Positions 1-9,095 are shown, counted from the first letter of the stretch. The stretch is 60,300 bases of DNA from an uncultured beta proteobacterium (GCA_903905655.1 CAIVHG010000021.1:1-60300), one strand, 5' to 3'. Notes: generated by a model from the letters alone, not told the origin. Made by a program: numbers and translations.

Positions 1-123
1 CCCTGTTATGCACTGAATGAGTGGATCGTCCTCAACGGTGGTTTGGGCTTAGTCACCGGCAAGGTGGTGGATACCGGCGGATCAATTGTCATTCACGCGT
101 TTGGTGCAATCTGTACGTCCTAA
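1..123 (+). pseudogene. Broken fragment of an Rh-type ammonium transporter
   Basis: The first forward frame is open from the window edge for 40 codons and ends at TAA 121-123. It contains ALNEW and then DTGGSIVIHAFGA, which resembles the conserved D-x-G-G-S-x-x-I-H-x-FGA segment of Rh-family ammonium/CO2 channels (membrane proteins of about 400 residues). In the family this segment continues into Y-F-G-L and further helices. Here similarity stops after the codons for FGA at about 108, and the stop follows within five codons. I infer that the 3' part of the gene is lost or scrambled. An ordinary Amt protein is less likely because the segment reads IHAFG. Confidence 0.5.
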
Positions 124-173
124 ACATCTTCCGCCGTCGTGAAAAAATCTCACAGCGCCTCACACACAGAATT

Positions 174-419
174 TCAGACACCCCCCTTGACCACGGCTTC
201 TATGGCGATAAACAACCCCCTGTTTTCTACTATCACCGGCTGGCCCAAGGGGCCTGTAACCGCCTGCGCGATCAAGCGCGCCGTCAAATCGTTGCCGCCC
301 GCAGCGGGACCGGTGAAAATGCGGATAATCTTGTTCGGATAATTCTGCGCCGCCGCGCCCGCGCCGAAAACCATCAGGCCAAACCAAAACATCAACACAA
401 AAAAATGTAGATTCGGCAT
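174..419 (-). pseudogene. Truncated Bug/TctC solute receptor (N-terminal 81 residues)
   Basis: A strong AGGAGGGG ribosome site precedes the ATG. The product starts with a signal peptide (hydrophobic to about residue 22, cleavage near GAAAQ) and then the mature Bug start NYPNKIIRIFTGPAAGGND. It continues through GQPVIVENRG and IAIEAVVKG and stops at residue 81. Complete family members in this window have 317-334 residues. The remaining ligand-binding lobe is absent on the left, where the broken ammonium transporter lies. The sequence resembles the local subgroup at 10372, 24018, 31038 and 38223. Whether the short secreted product is still made is unknown; it cannot form a Bug fold. Confidence 0.8.
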
Positions 420-1021
420 GATCCCCTCCTAAACAATAGACGCGCCCAAGGCCTAATCAAAGCTGTCGCACTGCACTTGCTCTATTGTACCCGCGATCTT
501 CACTTCCTTTTTCGGTTGCCATTGTATCGATCCGCGCCGTGGCCGGTTTGTATGCCGCGCTTATTGGCGCACTTTACTGCATTTGTGCCGCTGGTTCCAC
601 CGTCCGCGGCCTGGCAACAGGATGCCTGCGCTAGGCGAAATCATCGTCAAGCAGCAATGGGCGTCTGGAATAGACCACCGCAATGCTGCCGCTATGCGTG
701 ATCATCAAAGGATATGGGCGGAGGTGACGATCCCGGGTGTTGGCTCCCGTGCACTGCCATCTCCGCATAGGCGAATAAGCATTATCCATAAATGCGCAAC
801 GCAGAGATCGAATCTTATCCAACCGCGCAATCCAAGCTTTATGAGCCCCAAACCATAGTACTGATCACACCTTGCTGTCTGCTTGGGGCCTGCCTGCGAT
901 TGGCAGGGACCACGCTCTGGATTTCCCAGGCGGTCGAGCATGCCGTCATTCGAGCGAATAGCCAAGTAAGTCCGGCCTATTTGACGATTTGCATTTCGAC
1001 AGTAGCGGCTATCATTTAGCC
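420..1021. other. 600-base stretch with no supported gene
   Basis: Several short overlapping frames are open here on both strands, but none has a recognisable family pattern, a good ribosome site or a plausible membrane or signal segment. It may be decayed sequence next to the two broken genes on its left. It presumably also holds the promoter of the Sel1-AAA+ gene, but I see no convincing -35/-10 pair. Confidence 0.4.
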
Positions 1022-3913
1022 ATGCCACAGCACGCGTATGCAGAGCTTTCGCTTCAGGAGCTACGCAAACTTGCTGAAGGCGGCCTGTTGCACAGTCCGG
1101 ATGCGGTCGCACAATATCACCTGGCACTGCGCTACGCGAGCGGCCAGGACGTAGATGCAGATGATAAGGAAGCGGCACGCTGGTACCTTCTTGCCGCCGA
1201 GCACGGTTACGCCGACGCTCAGGCCAATCTCGCGTGGGCCTATGCGAAGGGCCTGGGCGTGCCCAAGGACGAGCAAAAGGCGGTGGAATGGTACCATCTC
1301 GCCGCAGACCAGGGCCACGCCAATGCCCAGCTTAACCTGGGGTTGATGTACGCCAACGGCTTGGGTCTACTCAAGGACGAAAAAGAGGCGGCCCACTGGT
1401 ATCGCCTCGCCGCCGAACAAGGCGACGCCACCGCGCAGTTCAGCCTCGGGTATATGTATGCAAGCGGCCGCGGCGTGCTCAAAGACGAACTGGAAGCCGT
1501 GCGCTGGTGCCGCCTTGCTGCAGACCAGGGCGATGCCGCCGCTCAGAACAACCTAGGGAGAATGCACGAGACTGGCTGGAGCGTACTCAAAGACGAGCAG
1601 GAAGCCGTGCGCCTGTACCGTCTGGCCGCCGACCAAGGCAACACTGATGCCCAGGCCAACCTCGGGCGTATGTACGAAAATGGCCTGGGTGTGCCCAAGA
1701 ACATAGAAGAAGCCATCCGCTGGTATCGGCTTGCCGTCGCGCAGGGCATTGATCGTGCCCAGTACCGCCTCGGCCTGATCTACTCCAAACGCTCGTCCAT
1801 GCCAGAAGACCAGGCCGAAGCCCTGCGCCTGTTCCAACTTGCCGCGGATCAGGGAAATCCGGCGGCGCAGTGCTCACTGGGATGGGCATACGAACACGGA
1901 AATGGCACCCATATCGACTATGGGGCGGCCGCGTATTGGCATCTGCGGGCGACGGAAAGGGGCTATCTTGACTCTTTCAATAGCCTGGGCTGGCTGCACG
2001 AAAACGGCTTGGGTGTCGATCAGGATTTCAACGCGGCTAAACGTCTATATAAAACCGCTGCGCGCAAAGGGCATAAGGAGGCAGCGGAGCGGCTGGCAAG
2101 ATTGCGCTTACGCACCGGCAATGATTCATCCGATAGCGCGCATGCACATAGCTTTGCACAGACCGGCATCTTCCAGGAATTGGGAGCGCACCCGCCCTCG
2201 CAGACCGCGTCGTTGCAGCAAAATCCCATCACGGCGTTTCTCCAGGAGTCGTTTGCCCATTTCGTGGGTCTCGCAACGGTGCGCGATGAGGTGTTCCGCC
2301 AGGCGAGCTATGCGCAGATTCAGAAACTGCGCGCGGCCAAGGGTTTGCCGACGCTTGCATCGCCTTCGAAACACCTGGTTTTTCTCGGCAATCCCGGCAC
2401 CGGGAAGACGGCGATCGCGCGGATCATTGCGTCTCTTTATCATCGCCTTGGTCTGCTTGAATCAGACAAGCTGGTCGAGACCGACCGCGCCGGACTGGTT
2501 GGCGCTTACGTTGGACAAACCGCCTTGAAAACCAAAGAGGTCGTGGAGTCTGCGTTGGGAGGCGTTCTATTCATCGACGAGGCGTACGCGCTGGCCAATG
2601 GCGGCGAGCGCGATTTCGGCAGAGAAGCGATCGAGACGCTGCTCAAGATGATGGAGGACCACCGCGACGAGCTGGCCGTCATCGTCGCGGGCTATGAACC
2701 CGAGATGAACTCGTTCATCAACTCCAACCCCGGGCTGGCCTCGCGCTTCAATCGATATATCCATTTTCCGAACTATACGCCGGCAGAATTGGTGACGATA
2801 TTCGCCCAACTGTGCAAGCAACACTCTTATGGGCTGGAGAGCGATGCCATTCCCGATGGGTTGCGCATCATCTTTGCCCGGGAGATCAAAGCGCAACGCA
2901 ATCACTTCAGCAATGCGCGGTTCGTGCGCAATCTGTTCGAGCGCGTCATCGAAGCCCAGGCGGATCGGTTGATCAGGTCCGGCAGCACTTCAGCCGCTGA
3001 TCTGCAAACTATCTTGCCGGTGGACGTAAGCGGCGCGCTTGGGGAAGAATTGCCGACGGCCCACAGTTCAGCGGACAACTTCGAGGCCGTCATGCGCCGC
3101 CTTGATGCATTGATAGGACTGGAAGGCGTGAAGGAACAGGTGCATCGCCTCGCTGACTTTGTCCGCATGCAACACGCGCGTTCAAACGCCGGCTTCAAAG
3201 TCGCCGAAGGATTTTCGCAGCACCTGGTATTTTCAGGAAATCCCGGGACCGGAAAGACCACGGTCGCGCGCATCATCGCGGATCTCTATTTTGCGCTTGG
3301 AGTACTTCCGTCGCATCACCTGGTCGAAGTGGATCGATCCGGCCTGGTTGCCGGATATGTCGGCCAGTCTGCGATCAAGACGCGCGAGGTGATCGAAGAA
3401 GCAATTGGCGGAGTGCTGTTCATCGACGAGGCATATGCGCTCACTTCCACCGGTTCGCACGATTCGGATTTTGGACACGAGGTGGTCGACACTCTGGTCA
3501 AGTGCATGGAGGATTTTCGCGACCAGTTCGTCGTGATCGTCGCGGGCTATCGCGACGAGATGGCGCATTTTATCGACAGCAACCCCGGCCTGCGCTCACG
3601 ATTTAGCCGCTACATCACGTTTGATGATTACCTGCCGGAAGACCTGGTCGCGATATTTTCCTCGCTCTGCGCCAGAGGTGAATACGAGCTCGATGCGGAT
3701 GCGCGTTCAACTCTTTCCGGCTCGATCCAAACGCTCCGTGATGAAGGGAAGACGAGCGGGAACGGCCGCTTCGTCCGAAACCTCTTCGAAAAAATCGTCG
3801 AGATACAATCACAACGGGTGACCAAAATCAGCAATGCGCTGCAGACCGATTTAAAAAGGCTGACGCTGAGCGATGTAACCATCGCGGTTCGCGAACTCAC
3901 TGGCATGACCTAA
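1022..3913 (+). CDS. Sel1-repeat protein fused to two CbxX/CfxQ-type AAA+ ATPase domains
   Basis: A 963-residue cytoplasmic protein with three parts. Residues about 27-370 hold nine Sel1-type helical repeats of 36 residues (pattern AQ-x2-LG-x2-Y-x-G-x-GV-x-KD-x2-EA-x2-WY-x-LAA-x-QG), a scaffold for protein binding. Two AAA+ domains of the CbxX/SpoVK type follow. The first has Walker A GNPGTGKT at 456-463 and Walker B VLFIDEA near 518. The second has the same Walker A at 739-746 and Walker B near 800, and both have a later SRF arginine motif. Such ATPases remodel partner proteins, as CbbX does with Rubisco, but no Rubisco or type VII secretion gene is nearby. A TTG 33 bases upstream is in frame; ATG 1022 is preferred although its ribosome site is weak. 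The partner is unknown. Confidence 0.9.
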   Translation: MPQHAYAELSLQELRKLAEGGLLHSPDAVAQYHLALRYASGQDVDADDKEAARWYLLAAEHGYADAQANLAWAYAKGLGVPKDEQKAVEWYHLAADQGHANAQLNLGLMYANGLGLLKDEKEAAHWYRLAAEQGDATAQFSLGYMYASGRGVLKDELEAVRWCRLAADQGDAAAQNNLGRMHETGWSVLKDEQEAVRLYRLAADQGNTDAQANLGRMYENGLGVPKNIEEAIRWYRLAVAQGIDRAQYRLGLIYSKRSSMPEDQAEALRLFQLAADQGNPAAQCSLGWAYEHGNGTHIDYGAAAYWHLRATERGYLDSFNSLGWLHENGLGVDQDFNAAKRLYKTAARKGHKEAAERLARLRLRTGNDSSDSAHAHSFAQTGIFQELGAHPPSQTASLQQNPITAFLQESFAHFVGLATVRDEVFRQASYAQIQKLRAAKGLPTLASPSKHLVFLGNPGTGKTAIARIIASLYHRLGLLESDKLVETDRAGLVGAYVGQTALKTKEVVESALGGVLFIDEAYALANGGERDFGREAIETLLKMMEDHRDELAVIVAGYEPEMNSFINSNPGLASRFNRYIHFPNYTPAELVTIFAQLCKQHSYGLESDAIPDGLRIIFAREIKAQRNHFSNARFVRNLFERVIEAQADRLIRSGSTSAADLQTILPVDVSGALGEELPTAHSSADNFEAVMRRLDALIGLEGVKEQVHRLADFVRMQHARSNAGFKVAEGFSQHLVFSGNPGTGKTTVARIIADLYFALGVLPSHHLVEVDRSGLVAGYVGQSAIKTREVIEEAIGGVLFIDEAYALTSTGSHDSDFGHEVVDTLVKCMEDFRDQFVVIVAGYRDEMAHFIDSNPGLRSRFSRYITFDDYLPEDLVAIFSSLCARGEYELDADARSTLSGSIQTLRDEGKTSGNGRFVRNLFEKIVEIQSQRVTKISNALQTDLKRLTLSDVTIAVRELTGMT

Positions 3914-3957
3914 GCAGCGTTAGCGGATTCTTATCATCCCGATGCCGCTCTGGGGGT

Positions 3958-5232
3958 TTAGACCGATAACTTTTCCAGACAACACCTCTTGAATTTCCGG
4001 CCGCTCCCGCAGGGACACGGATCGTTGCGCCCCGCCCGCGGCAACGCCGCGGCGGACACGGCCTCGTCTTTACGCAACTGCGCCATGAACCCATCCAGCG
4101 ATCCCTGCGCGCGCCACATCGCACCCATGCGCAGCAGATAGGGCGCGGTGTAGGAAAAATAGTGCTTCAGTCCCGCACACAGGTAATTCAATCCCTCCTC
4201 GCCGTCGGGCGTCTTGATGAAGCGATCCTTCGGGCACCCGCCATTACACAGGCTCAGCACTTCGCATTTACGGCAGTACGCCGGCAACTTGTCGCGCTTG
4301 TTGCTGCCGAATTCACGCAAGGCCGGCCTTTCCAGCAGCTCGGCGAGCGGCGTGTCGCGCACGTTACCGAGATGGTGCTCGCGATTCACGAAGTGATCGC
4401 AGGAATAGAAGTCCCCGTTGTGCTCGACCACCACCACGTCGCCGCAGGTCTCGCGCCAGATGCACAGGGTATGCTCCTGGCCGAAGAACGGCCGCGCCGC
4501 CTCGTCGAAATTCTGCACCACGATGCGCCCGATGTCGTTCCTGATCCACTCGTGGAAGATCGTCGAAAGAAATTTCCCGTATGCCTCCGCCGGCACGGTT
4601 TCTGGCGTAACACTGCCCTTGCCGTCGCGCATGATCAGCGGCAGAAACTGCAGATATTCGACGCCCAGATCCTTGAAAAAGCGGTAAACAGCGGCCGGCT
4701 GCAGGACGTTCAGATTGTGCACCACGCACAACACGTCGGTCTGCACGCCGTGTTGCCGCAGCATGTGATAGGCCTTGATCACCTGGCTGTGCGTCGCCTT
4801 GCCATTCTTGGCGTAACGATAGACGTCATGCAGTTCGCGCGGGCCGTCGATGCTCAGGCCGATGGCGAATCTTTCCGTCGCAAGAAAGCGGCACCATTCG
4901 TCATCGAGCATGGTGCCGTTGGTCTGCATGCCATTACGGATGCTTCTGCCCGCCGGCAGATATTTTTTTTGAAGCTCGACGATGCGCTGAAAATAGTCCA
5001 GGCCCAGCAGCGTGGCTTCGCCGCCATGCCAGGAAAAGCTGATCGTTTCGCTTGGAGATGCCGCGATGTGCTGGGAGATGTAGCTTTCCAGCAAGTCGTC
5101 CGCCATGCGGAACAGCTTGGCTTTAGGATAGAGATCCTTCTTTTCCAGGTAATAGCAGTACGTGCAATCCAGATTGCAGACTGCGGCGATGGGCTTCACC
5201 ATCACCTGAAAATCCCGTGTCACCGTGGCCAT
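3958..5232 (-). CDS. Radical SAM/SPASM enzyme, anaerobic sulfatase-maturase type, with SEC-C tail
   Basis: Likely cytoplasmic iron-sulfur enzyme of 424 residues. The radical SAM cluster motif CNLDCTYC (C-x3-C-x2-C) lies near residue 19, followed by YYLEK and FSWHGGEA, typical of anSME proteins that oxidise a sulfatase Cys or Ser to formylglycine. The SPASM cysteines follow: CIWRETC near 265, SCDHF near 283, [14 protein letters not shown] near 330 and YLCAG near 360. The last 25 residues form a SEC-C zinc motif ([13 protein letters not shown]), an addition to the usual domain set. The ATG at 5232 starts right before the family's MVKP segment; the open frame extends 22 codons further but covers a terminator hairpin. 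No sulfatase gene lies in the window, so the true substrate may be elsewhere or a different peptide. Confidence 0.9.
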   Translation of the reverse strand: MATVTRDFQVMVKPIAAVCNLDCTYCYYLEKKDLYPKAKLFRMADDLLESYISQHIAASPSETISFSWHGGEATLLGLDYFQRIVELQKKYLPAGRSIRNGMQTNGTMLDDEWCRFLATERFAIGLSIDGPRELHDVYRYAKNGKATHSQVIKAYHMLRQHGVQTDVLCVVHNLNVLQPAAVYRFFKDLGVEYLQFLPLIMRDGKGSVTPETVPAEAYGKFLSTIFHEWIRNDIGRIVVQNFDEAARPFFGQEHTLCIWRETCGDVVVVEHNGDFYSCDHFVNREHHLGNVRDTPLAELLERPALREFGSNKRDKLPAYCRKCEVLSLCNGGCPKDRFIKTPDGEEGLNYLCAGLKHYFSYTAPYLLRMGAMWRAQGSLDGFMAQLRKDEAVSAAALPRAGRNDPCPCGSGRKFKRCCLEKLSV

Positions 5233-5296
5233 CTTGCTATTCCGAATGCTCGTTAATGCCCCACCGCCCAGCGCGTTCTTTCCGTCCGGCGAAAAC

Positions 5297-5357
5297 AAAA
5301 CGCCCCCTCGAGTTCCACACTTCTATTGGCATGTGGAGATTCGAGAGGGCGCGTTTT
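5297..5357 (-). terminator. Intrinsic terminator downstream of the dienelactone hydrolase gene
   Basis: Two imperfect inverted arms (5297-5320 and 5333-5357) can pair over about 20 bases around a 12-base loop. Read on the minus strand the hairpin is followed by TTTTGTTTT, so it would end transcription from the hydrolase gene 20 bases upstream. The flanking A run and T run are symmetric, so it could also work in the other direction. Confidence 0.8.
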
Positions 5358-5378
5358 ACTGGCGCCGGGGCCGGATGA

Positions 5379-6095
5379 TCAGGCCGGCGCGCCTCTGAGG
5401 TGCACGTCGATGAAGGCAAGTATTTCACCCCATGCCGCACGCGCAGCCCGTGCACGGTAGCGCGGGTCGTTGAACCACATGAAGGAGTGCGGCGCGTCCT
5501 GATAGAAATGGAATTCGTTCCATTTGCCCAGCCGCGTCAGCTCCGCCTGAACCTCTTTCATCTGCGCGACCGTCGAATTGATGTCTTCGGTTCCCGAGAG
5601 GCTTAGAATCGGGCACTGTATGTCTTTGATGCGCTCGAACGGAGTGGGGCCATCCGGGGCCGCCTTCATGATGCCCGCGCCGTAGGCCATCACCGCGCAC
5701 TTCAGCTCCTTGATCGCAGTTGCCGCAAGAAAAGAGAATCTACCGCCCATGCAGAAGCCCACCACTCCCATCGGTCCGCCCTTGCACGGCAGCGTCTTCA
5801 GGTGCGCGATGGTGGCGTTGATGTCGGCCAGTATGCCCTTGTCCGTATAGTCGACCTTGCCAATCGCGCCCGGCGTCTGCTGCATGTAATTGGGCTGCCG
5901 GTGAAAGAACTCGGGCGCCGCCGCGACATAACCCTCCTTGTAGAGCTGATTCACGACGTCCTGCATCTGCCCGTCCACACCGCTGCCGTGCTGCGCCACG
6001 ATCACCGCGGGCAACGGGCCCTCGCGCTTGGGCACCCCCATGTACACGCGCATATCCTCGCCTTCGCACTTGATAGTCTGCCAACCGATCGTCAT
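5379..6095 (-). CDS. Dienelactone hydrolase family protein
   Basis: A 238-residue alpha/beta hydrolase without signal peptide. In this family a Cys-Asp-His triad opens lactones such as dienelactone in chloroaromatic breakdown, though many members act on other esters. The nucleophile elbow GFCMGG lies near residue 122, the Asp is in GTEDIN near 177, and the His is in APHSF near 210. The length is normal. It follows the Bug receptor gene at 84 bases on the same strand and ends at a clear terminator, so the two are probably co-transcribed. The substrate cannot be read from the sequence; a lactone or ester of the acid bound by the receptor is a reasonable guess. Confidence 0.9.
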   Translation of the reverse strand: MTIGWQTIKCEGEDMRVYMGVPKREGPLPAVIVAQHGSGVDGQMQDVVNQLYKEGYVAAAPEFFHRQPNYMQQTPGAIGKVDYTDKGILADINATIAHLKTLPCKGGPMGVVGFCMGGRFSFLAATAIKELKCAVMAYGAGIMKAAPDGPTPFERIKDIQCPILSLSGTEDINSTVAQMKEVQAELTRLGKWNEFHFYQDAPHSFMWFNDPRYRARAARAAWGEILAFIDVHLRGAPA

Positions 6096-6179
6096 GAATC
6101 TTCCTCGAAAATTGTTTTGAGCTTTGTAATGCCTGCCTGATGTAGTGGGCGAGCGGCCCGTACATCCATGCAGGCCGCG

Positions 6180-7151
6180 CTATTGGAGTTTAATGCCGAC
6201 CTTTTTGACTATCTCCCCGTTTGCAGCGAGCTCGCTTTTGATGAAGGCCGCAAATTGCTCAGGTGTCATGGCTTGCGGATCGACGCCTTCCTTGTTCAGC
6301 GCCTCCTTCATCTCGGGCGTGGCGAGGACCTTGGCAATCGCCGCGTTGAGTTTTGCGATGACGTCTTTGGGCGTGGCAGCAGGCGCGAGTATCCCGTACC
6401 AGCCTATGCGATCGTAGCCGGCCAAGCCCTGCTCTTCCCAGGTCGGCACCGACGGCAAAGCAGACTGGCGCTTCGATCCGCTGATCGCAAGCGCTCTGAG
6501 CTTGCCGGCATCCATCAGCGGCAACGCCGCCGGAATGCTCGGAAACGTCATGGAGATATCTCCAGCGGCGGCAGCGGTTGCGCTGTCCGCACCGCCCTTG
6601 AACGGCACGTGCCTGATTTCGATCCCCGCCTTGAAATTGAACAGCTCGCCGGCCAGATGCGACAGGGTGCCGACGCCGGTCGATCCGAAGGTGAGTTGTC
6701 CGGGCTTGGATTTTGCGAGCGCAATCAGCTCCTTCATGTTTTTGGCCGGCAGCGTCGCGCTGACCGTGAGCAACTGCGGCCCGATCACCAACAAAGACAC
6801 CGGTGCAAAATCACGCGTCACGTCATACGGCAGATCAGAGCGCAGCGCGGGCAGAACGCTGTCGGCGGCCGACACCAGCAGCAGTGTGTAACCGTCTGGG
6901 GCCGACTTGGCAACGTACTCGGCAGCGATGGCGCCGCCGGCGCCAACGCGGTTTTCCACCACTACTGACTGCCCCAGTAATGCCGGCAGTTTCGCCGATA
7001 CGGTGCGCGCGGCCGCGTCCGCCTGGCTGCCGGTGGAAGGCCCCACCACCAGGCGTATCAGCCTGGCCGGATAAGTCTGCGCCAGCGCATCGGATATTCC
7101 CAGCGCGGCACACACAGCGATACCTGCAAAGGTCCACAGCGTTTTGATCAT
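6180..7151 (-). CDS. Bug/TctC-family periplasmic solute receptor
   Basis: A 323-residue secreted binding protein that by family captures a small carboxylate-like ligand in the periplasm. The signal peptide runs to about ALA-Q at 24/25. It is followed by TYPARLIRLVV, the pocket loop ENRVGAGG near 72, APDGYTLL near 92 and GTLSHLAGELF near 167. The usual PGG-x-x-D ligand loop is altered to STGSQAD. ATG 7151 is chosen because a GGGGGAG site lies six bases before it; the open frame runs 11 codons further without such a site. The dienelactone hydrolase gene follows on the same strand. No TctA or TctB membrane subunit is nearby. Confidence 0.92.
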   Translation of the reverse strand: MIKTLWTFAGIAVCAALGISDALAQTYPARLIRLVVGPSTGSQADAAARTVSAKLPALLGQSVVVENRVGAGGAIAAEYVAKSAPDGYTLLLVSAADSVLPALRSDLPYDVTRDFAPVSLLVIGPQLLTVSATLPAKNMKELIALAKSKPGQLTFGSTGVGTLSHLAGELFNFKAGIEIRHVPFKGGADSATAAAAGDISMTFPSIPAALPLMDAGKLRALAISGSKRQSALPSVPTWEEQGLAGYDRIGWYGILAPAATPKDVIAKLNAAIAKVLATPEMKEALNKEGVDPQAMTPEQFAAFIKSELAANGEIVKKVGIKLQ

Positions 7152-7329
7152 GGTTCTCCCCCTAAATTTTCGGATACTTCCCATACACCAGCAACGACCC
7201 GCTGCGCAGCATAGCGCAGTTTTTCTGATATGTCACAGCACAGGCCAGAATCACCTCGCACCGGTGCAGTTTAAGCGCTTCTCGCGATCGCCGGCCGTCG
7301 TGCTGGCCCGGACGATCGCGCATAAGGCC

Positions 7330-7968
7330 TTACTGAATCGGCGAGAATTTCGCCGGCACCATGATCTTGTTTTCCTGCTCGACGAATGTTTCCGGCTTGC
7401 GGCCTTCCTTGATGGCAATCGCCGCAGGCGGCCAAGCGGCAGCGGCGGCGACTTTCGCCCGTGCTTCATCGCGGGCGGCGAGTGATGCGTACGGCCAGAT
7501 ATGGCTCCACCGGTTGAGTCCGCCGAGTTCGGTGTACCACACCGCGAACAGCGGGCTGAAGGTGATCCGCCGCGGCATCGCAAACGCCCAGTTCTCGAGC
7601 ATCAGCGGTATTTCGCCGGCTGGCAGAGTGTAGGTACGCATTTCGAATACCGGCCCCATCTTGCCCGGTTTCAGTTCGGGCGAGAATGGCGTGGGCGTCA
7701 CGATTTCGGCAAACTCACGGACGATCAGGTCATTGGTTTTGGGTGCGCAGTTCGGGTCTTTCAGAACGCTCGCGCGGACACGGGCGCGCTCTTCGTGGCT
7801 TGCGTATCCCCACACGGCGATGGTCTGGTTGAGCGGCCCGATGTCGGTATGCCAGAAAACCGTGAGTTCCGAATATTTCTTGCGGTGTTCGTAGACCTCC
7901 GCGAAACGTTTTTCGTATTCCCCGACGGTCCCGGGTTTCAGACTGCTTGTTACGACTTCGTAAATCAT
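7330..7968 (-). CDS. NIPSNAP family protein
   Basis: A 212-residue cytoplasmic protein with two ferredoxin-like repeats. The first begins MIYEVVTSSLKPG and contains ELTVFWHTDIGPLNQTI near 35. The second begins FEMRTYTLPAG near 108 and contains WYTELGGLNRWSHIWPY near 143. The tandem arrangement and the G-x-LN-x-(I/W) pattern are typical of bacterial NIPSNAP proteins, whose biochemical role is not settled. They are common beside aromatic or carboxylate degradation genes. The ATG has AGAGGAAG just upstream. The gene is separated from its neighbours by 178 bases on one side and about 300 on the other and may be its own transcript. Confidence 0.85.
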   Translation of the reverse strand: MIYEVVTSSLKPGTVGEYEKRFAEVYEHRKKYSELTVFWHTDIGPLNQTIAVWGYASHEERARVRASVLKDPNCAPKTNDLIVREFAEIVTPTPFSPELKPGKMGPVFEMRTYTLPAGEIPLMLENWAFAMPRRITFSPLFAVWYTELGGLNRWSHIWPYASLAARDEARAKVAAAAAWPPAAIAIKEGRKPETFVEQENKIMVPAKFSPIQ

Positions 7969-8270
7969 CGGCTTCCTCTTTTCTTTGGTATGAATGGGGA
8001 CAATAGCGCTCGCGGCCTCAGTCCGTCTTGATGTTCGACGCTCTTTTTATAGTGCTTCCCGGATGCCGGATTGCCTATTTCCAGTGGCTTTTGTATAAGG
8101 GACAGGAGTTTAAACCCTCCCTTTCCCCAACCGGCGACTGCGACTATATCGCCAGCCCGGCAGGCGGTCAATCGCGTGTCTGGCGCCGGCACCTGATGGG
8201 CTTGGATCGCCTTCAACCACGCGAGTGCAATATGTGCGGGCTTCATTTCCATTCGGCATGCCACAGCGTC
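7969..8270. other. About 300 bases without a supported gene
   Basis: A minus-strand frame of 99 codons (7965-8264) is open and ends at the NIPSNAP start codon, but its product has no recognisable pattern and its start has no good ribosome site. I treat it as chance or decayed sequence. The stretch probably carries the NIPSNAP promoter. Confidence 0.35.
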
Positions 8271-9095
8271 CTATGTGGAAGCCGCGCTCTGAGCGAGCCA
8301 TCGACGCGTGCGCTCGGCGAGGGTTACTGCAATCGTCGTCGCCGACTCGTGCGGCCCCCAGACGCGGGGTACCTCAACGCTGAGCACTGCATGATCAGGA
8401 AAAGCACTGAGCAGCGACCTCAGGGGAAGGCCGCCGTCGCCAGGCGCCAGTCGCGAGTGGCGGGCTTCGAGCGGAATCTCCTGCTCCGTGGGCATTGCGG
8501 CTGGGGCATCGCTCCACTGCGCGTAGGGAAGCAATGACGCATCGATCGCTCGCACCTCATCAACAGTACCACCCGAGCGAAACAGGTGTAGCGCGTCCAC
8601 GCATATACCAAGATTGGGATGGCGAGCTTTTCTGACGATTCTTACCGCGTCGGCAGCAGTTCCGGCCAGCCGGTACTTCATGAATTCCAGCATCGGCCGA
8701 ATCCCGTAACGTCCGGCGAGGTCGCAAAACGCCACGAGACGCGAAATGGTGAGATCCTCATCTTCGAGGTCACCTTCCGTGCGCAGCGGAAAGGTGCACA
8801 ACGCATGCCGCGCCCCAAGCGCCGCACCATAGGCAAAGGCACGTTCGGAGTCTTCCACTCGCGTTTTCGGGCCCACTCTGAAGACTTCGATGTCCAGCAC
8901 CTGCAGCCCCTCTCCACGAACTCGCGCCTGCAGTTCGCGCTGCGTGGCCGCATCCTCGATGAACACGGGATCGCTGACCGAAACCTGAACCAGGCGGAGG
9001 CCCGTGAATTCAAACTTGGCAGCTATCGCGGCATCGAATTGCTCTAGCGGACCGCGGGGCAGCAAAGAGAGCGGGGCAAGGGCGAGTTTGCGCAT
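8271..9095 (-). CDS. Sugar phosphate isomerase/epimerase-like TIM barrel protein
   Basis: A 274-residue protein of the xylose-isomerase-like/AP-endonuclease-2 fold. These enzymes isomerise or epimerise sugars, keto acids or inosose using a divalent metal held by Glu, Asp, His and Glu. Candidate ligands are visible in order: MLEFMKY near 140, CVDALH (Asp and His) near 172, and SVEVPR near 240. The N terminus (KLALAPLSLL) forms the first barrel strand; there is no signal peptide. The gene stands alone on the minus strand between the NIPSNAP gene and an LDH2-type dehydrogenase on the same strand, about 100 bases away. The substrate is unknown. Confidence 0.8.
   Translation of the reverse strand: MRKLALAPLSLLPRGPLEQFDAAIAAKFEFTGLRLVQVSVSDPVFIEDAATQRELQARVRGEGLQVLDIEVFRVGPKTRVEDSERAFAYGAALGARHALCTFPLRTEGDLEDEDLTISRLVAFCDLAGRYGIRPMLEFMKYRLAGTAADAVRIVRKARHPNLGICVDALHLFRSGGTVDEVRAIDASLLPYAQWSDAPAAMPTEQEIPLEARHSRLAPGDGGLPLRSLLSAFPDHAVLSVEVPRVWGPHESATTIAVTLAERTRRWLAQSAAST

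Noticed and set aside
705-1178. Minus-strand open frame of 157 codons overlapping the start of the Sel1-AAA+ gene
   Set aside because: No recognisable domain, Arg/Cys-rich composition typical of a shadow frame, and half of it overlaps the Sel1 coding region.
1103-2080. Regular 108-base periodicity could suggest a CRISPR or satellite array
   Set aside because: The repeats are protein-coding Sel1 units without spacers.
4162-5256. 364-codon plus-strand frame opposite the radical SAM gene
   Set aside because: Antisense shadow; the minus strand carries the clear radical SAM and SPASM motifs.
7965-8264. Minus-strand open frame of 99 codons ending at the NIPSNAP start
   Set aside because: No family pattern and no ribosome site; kept only as a note in the gap entry.
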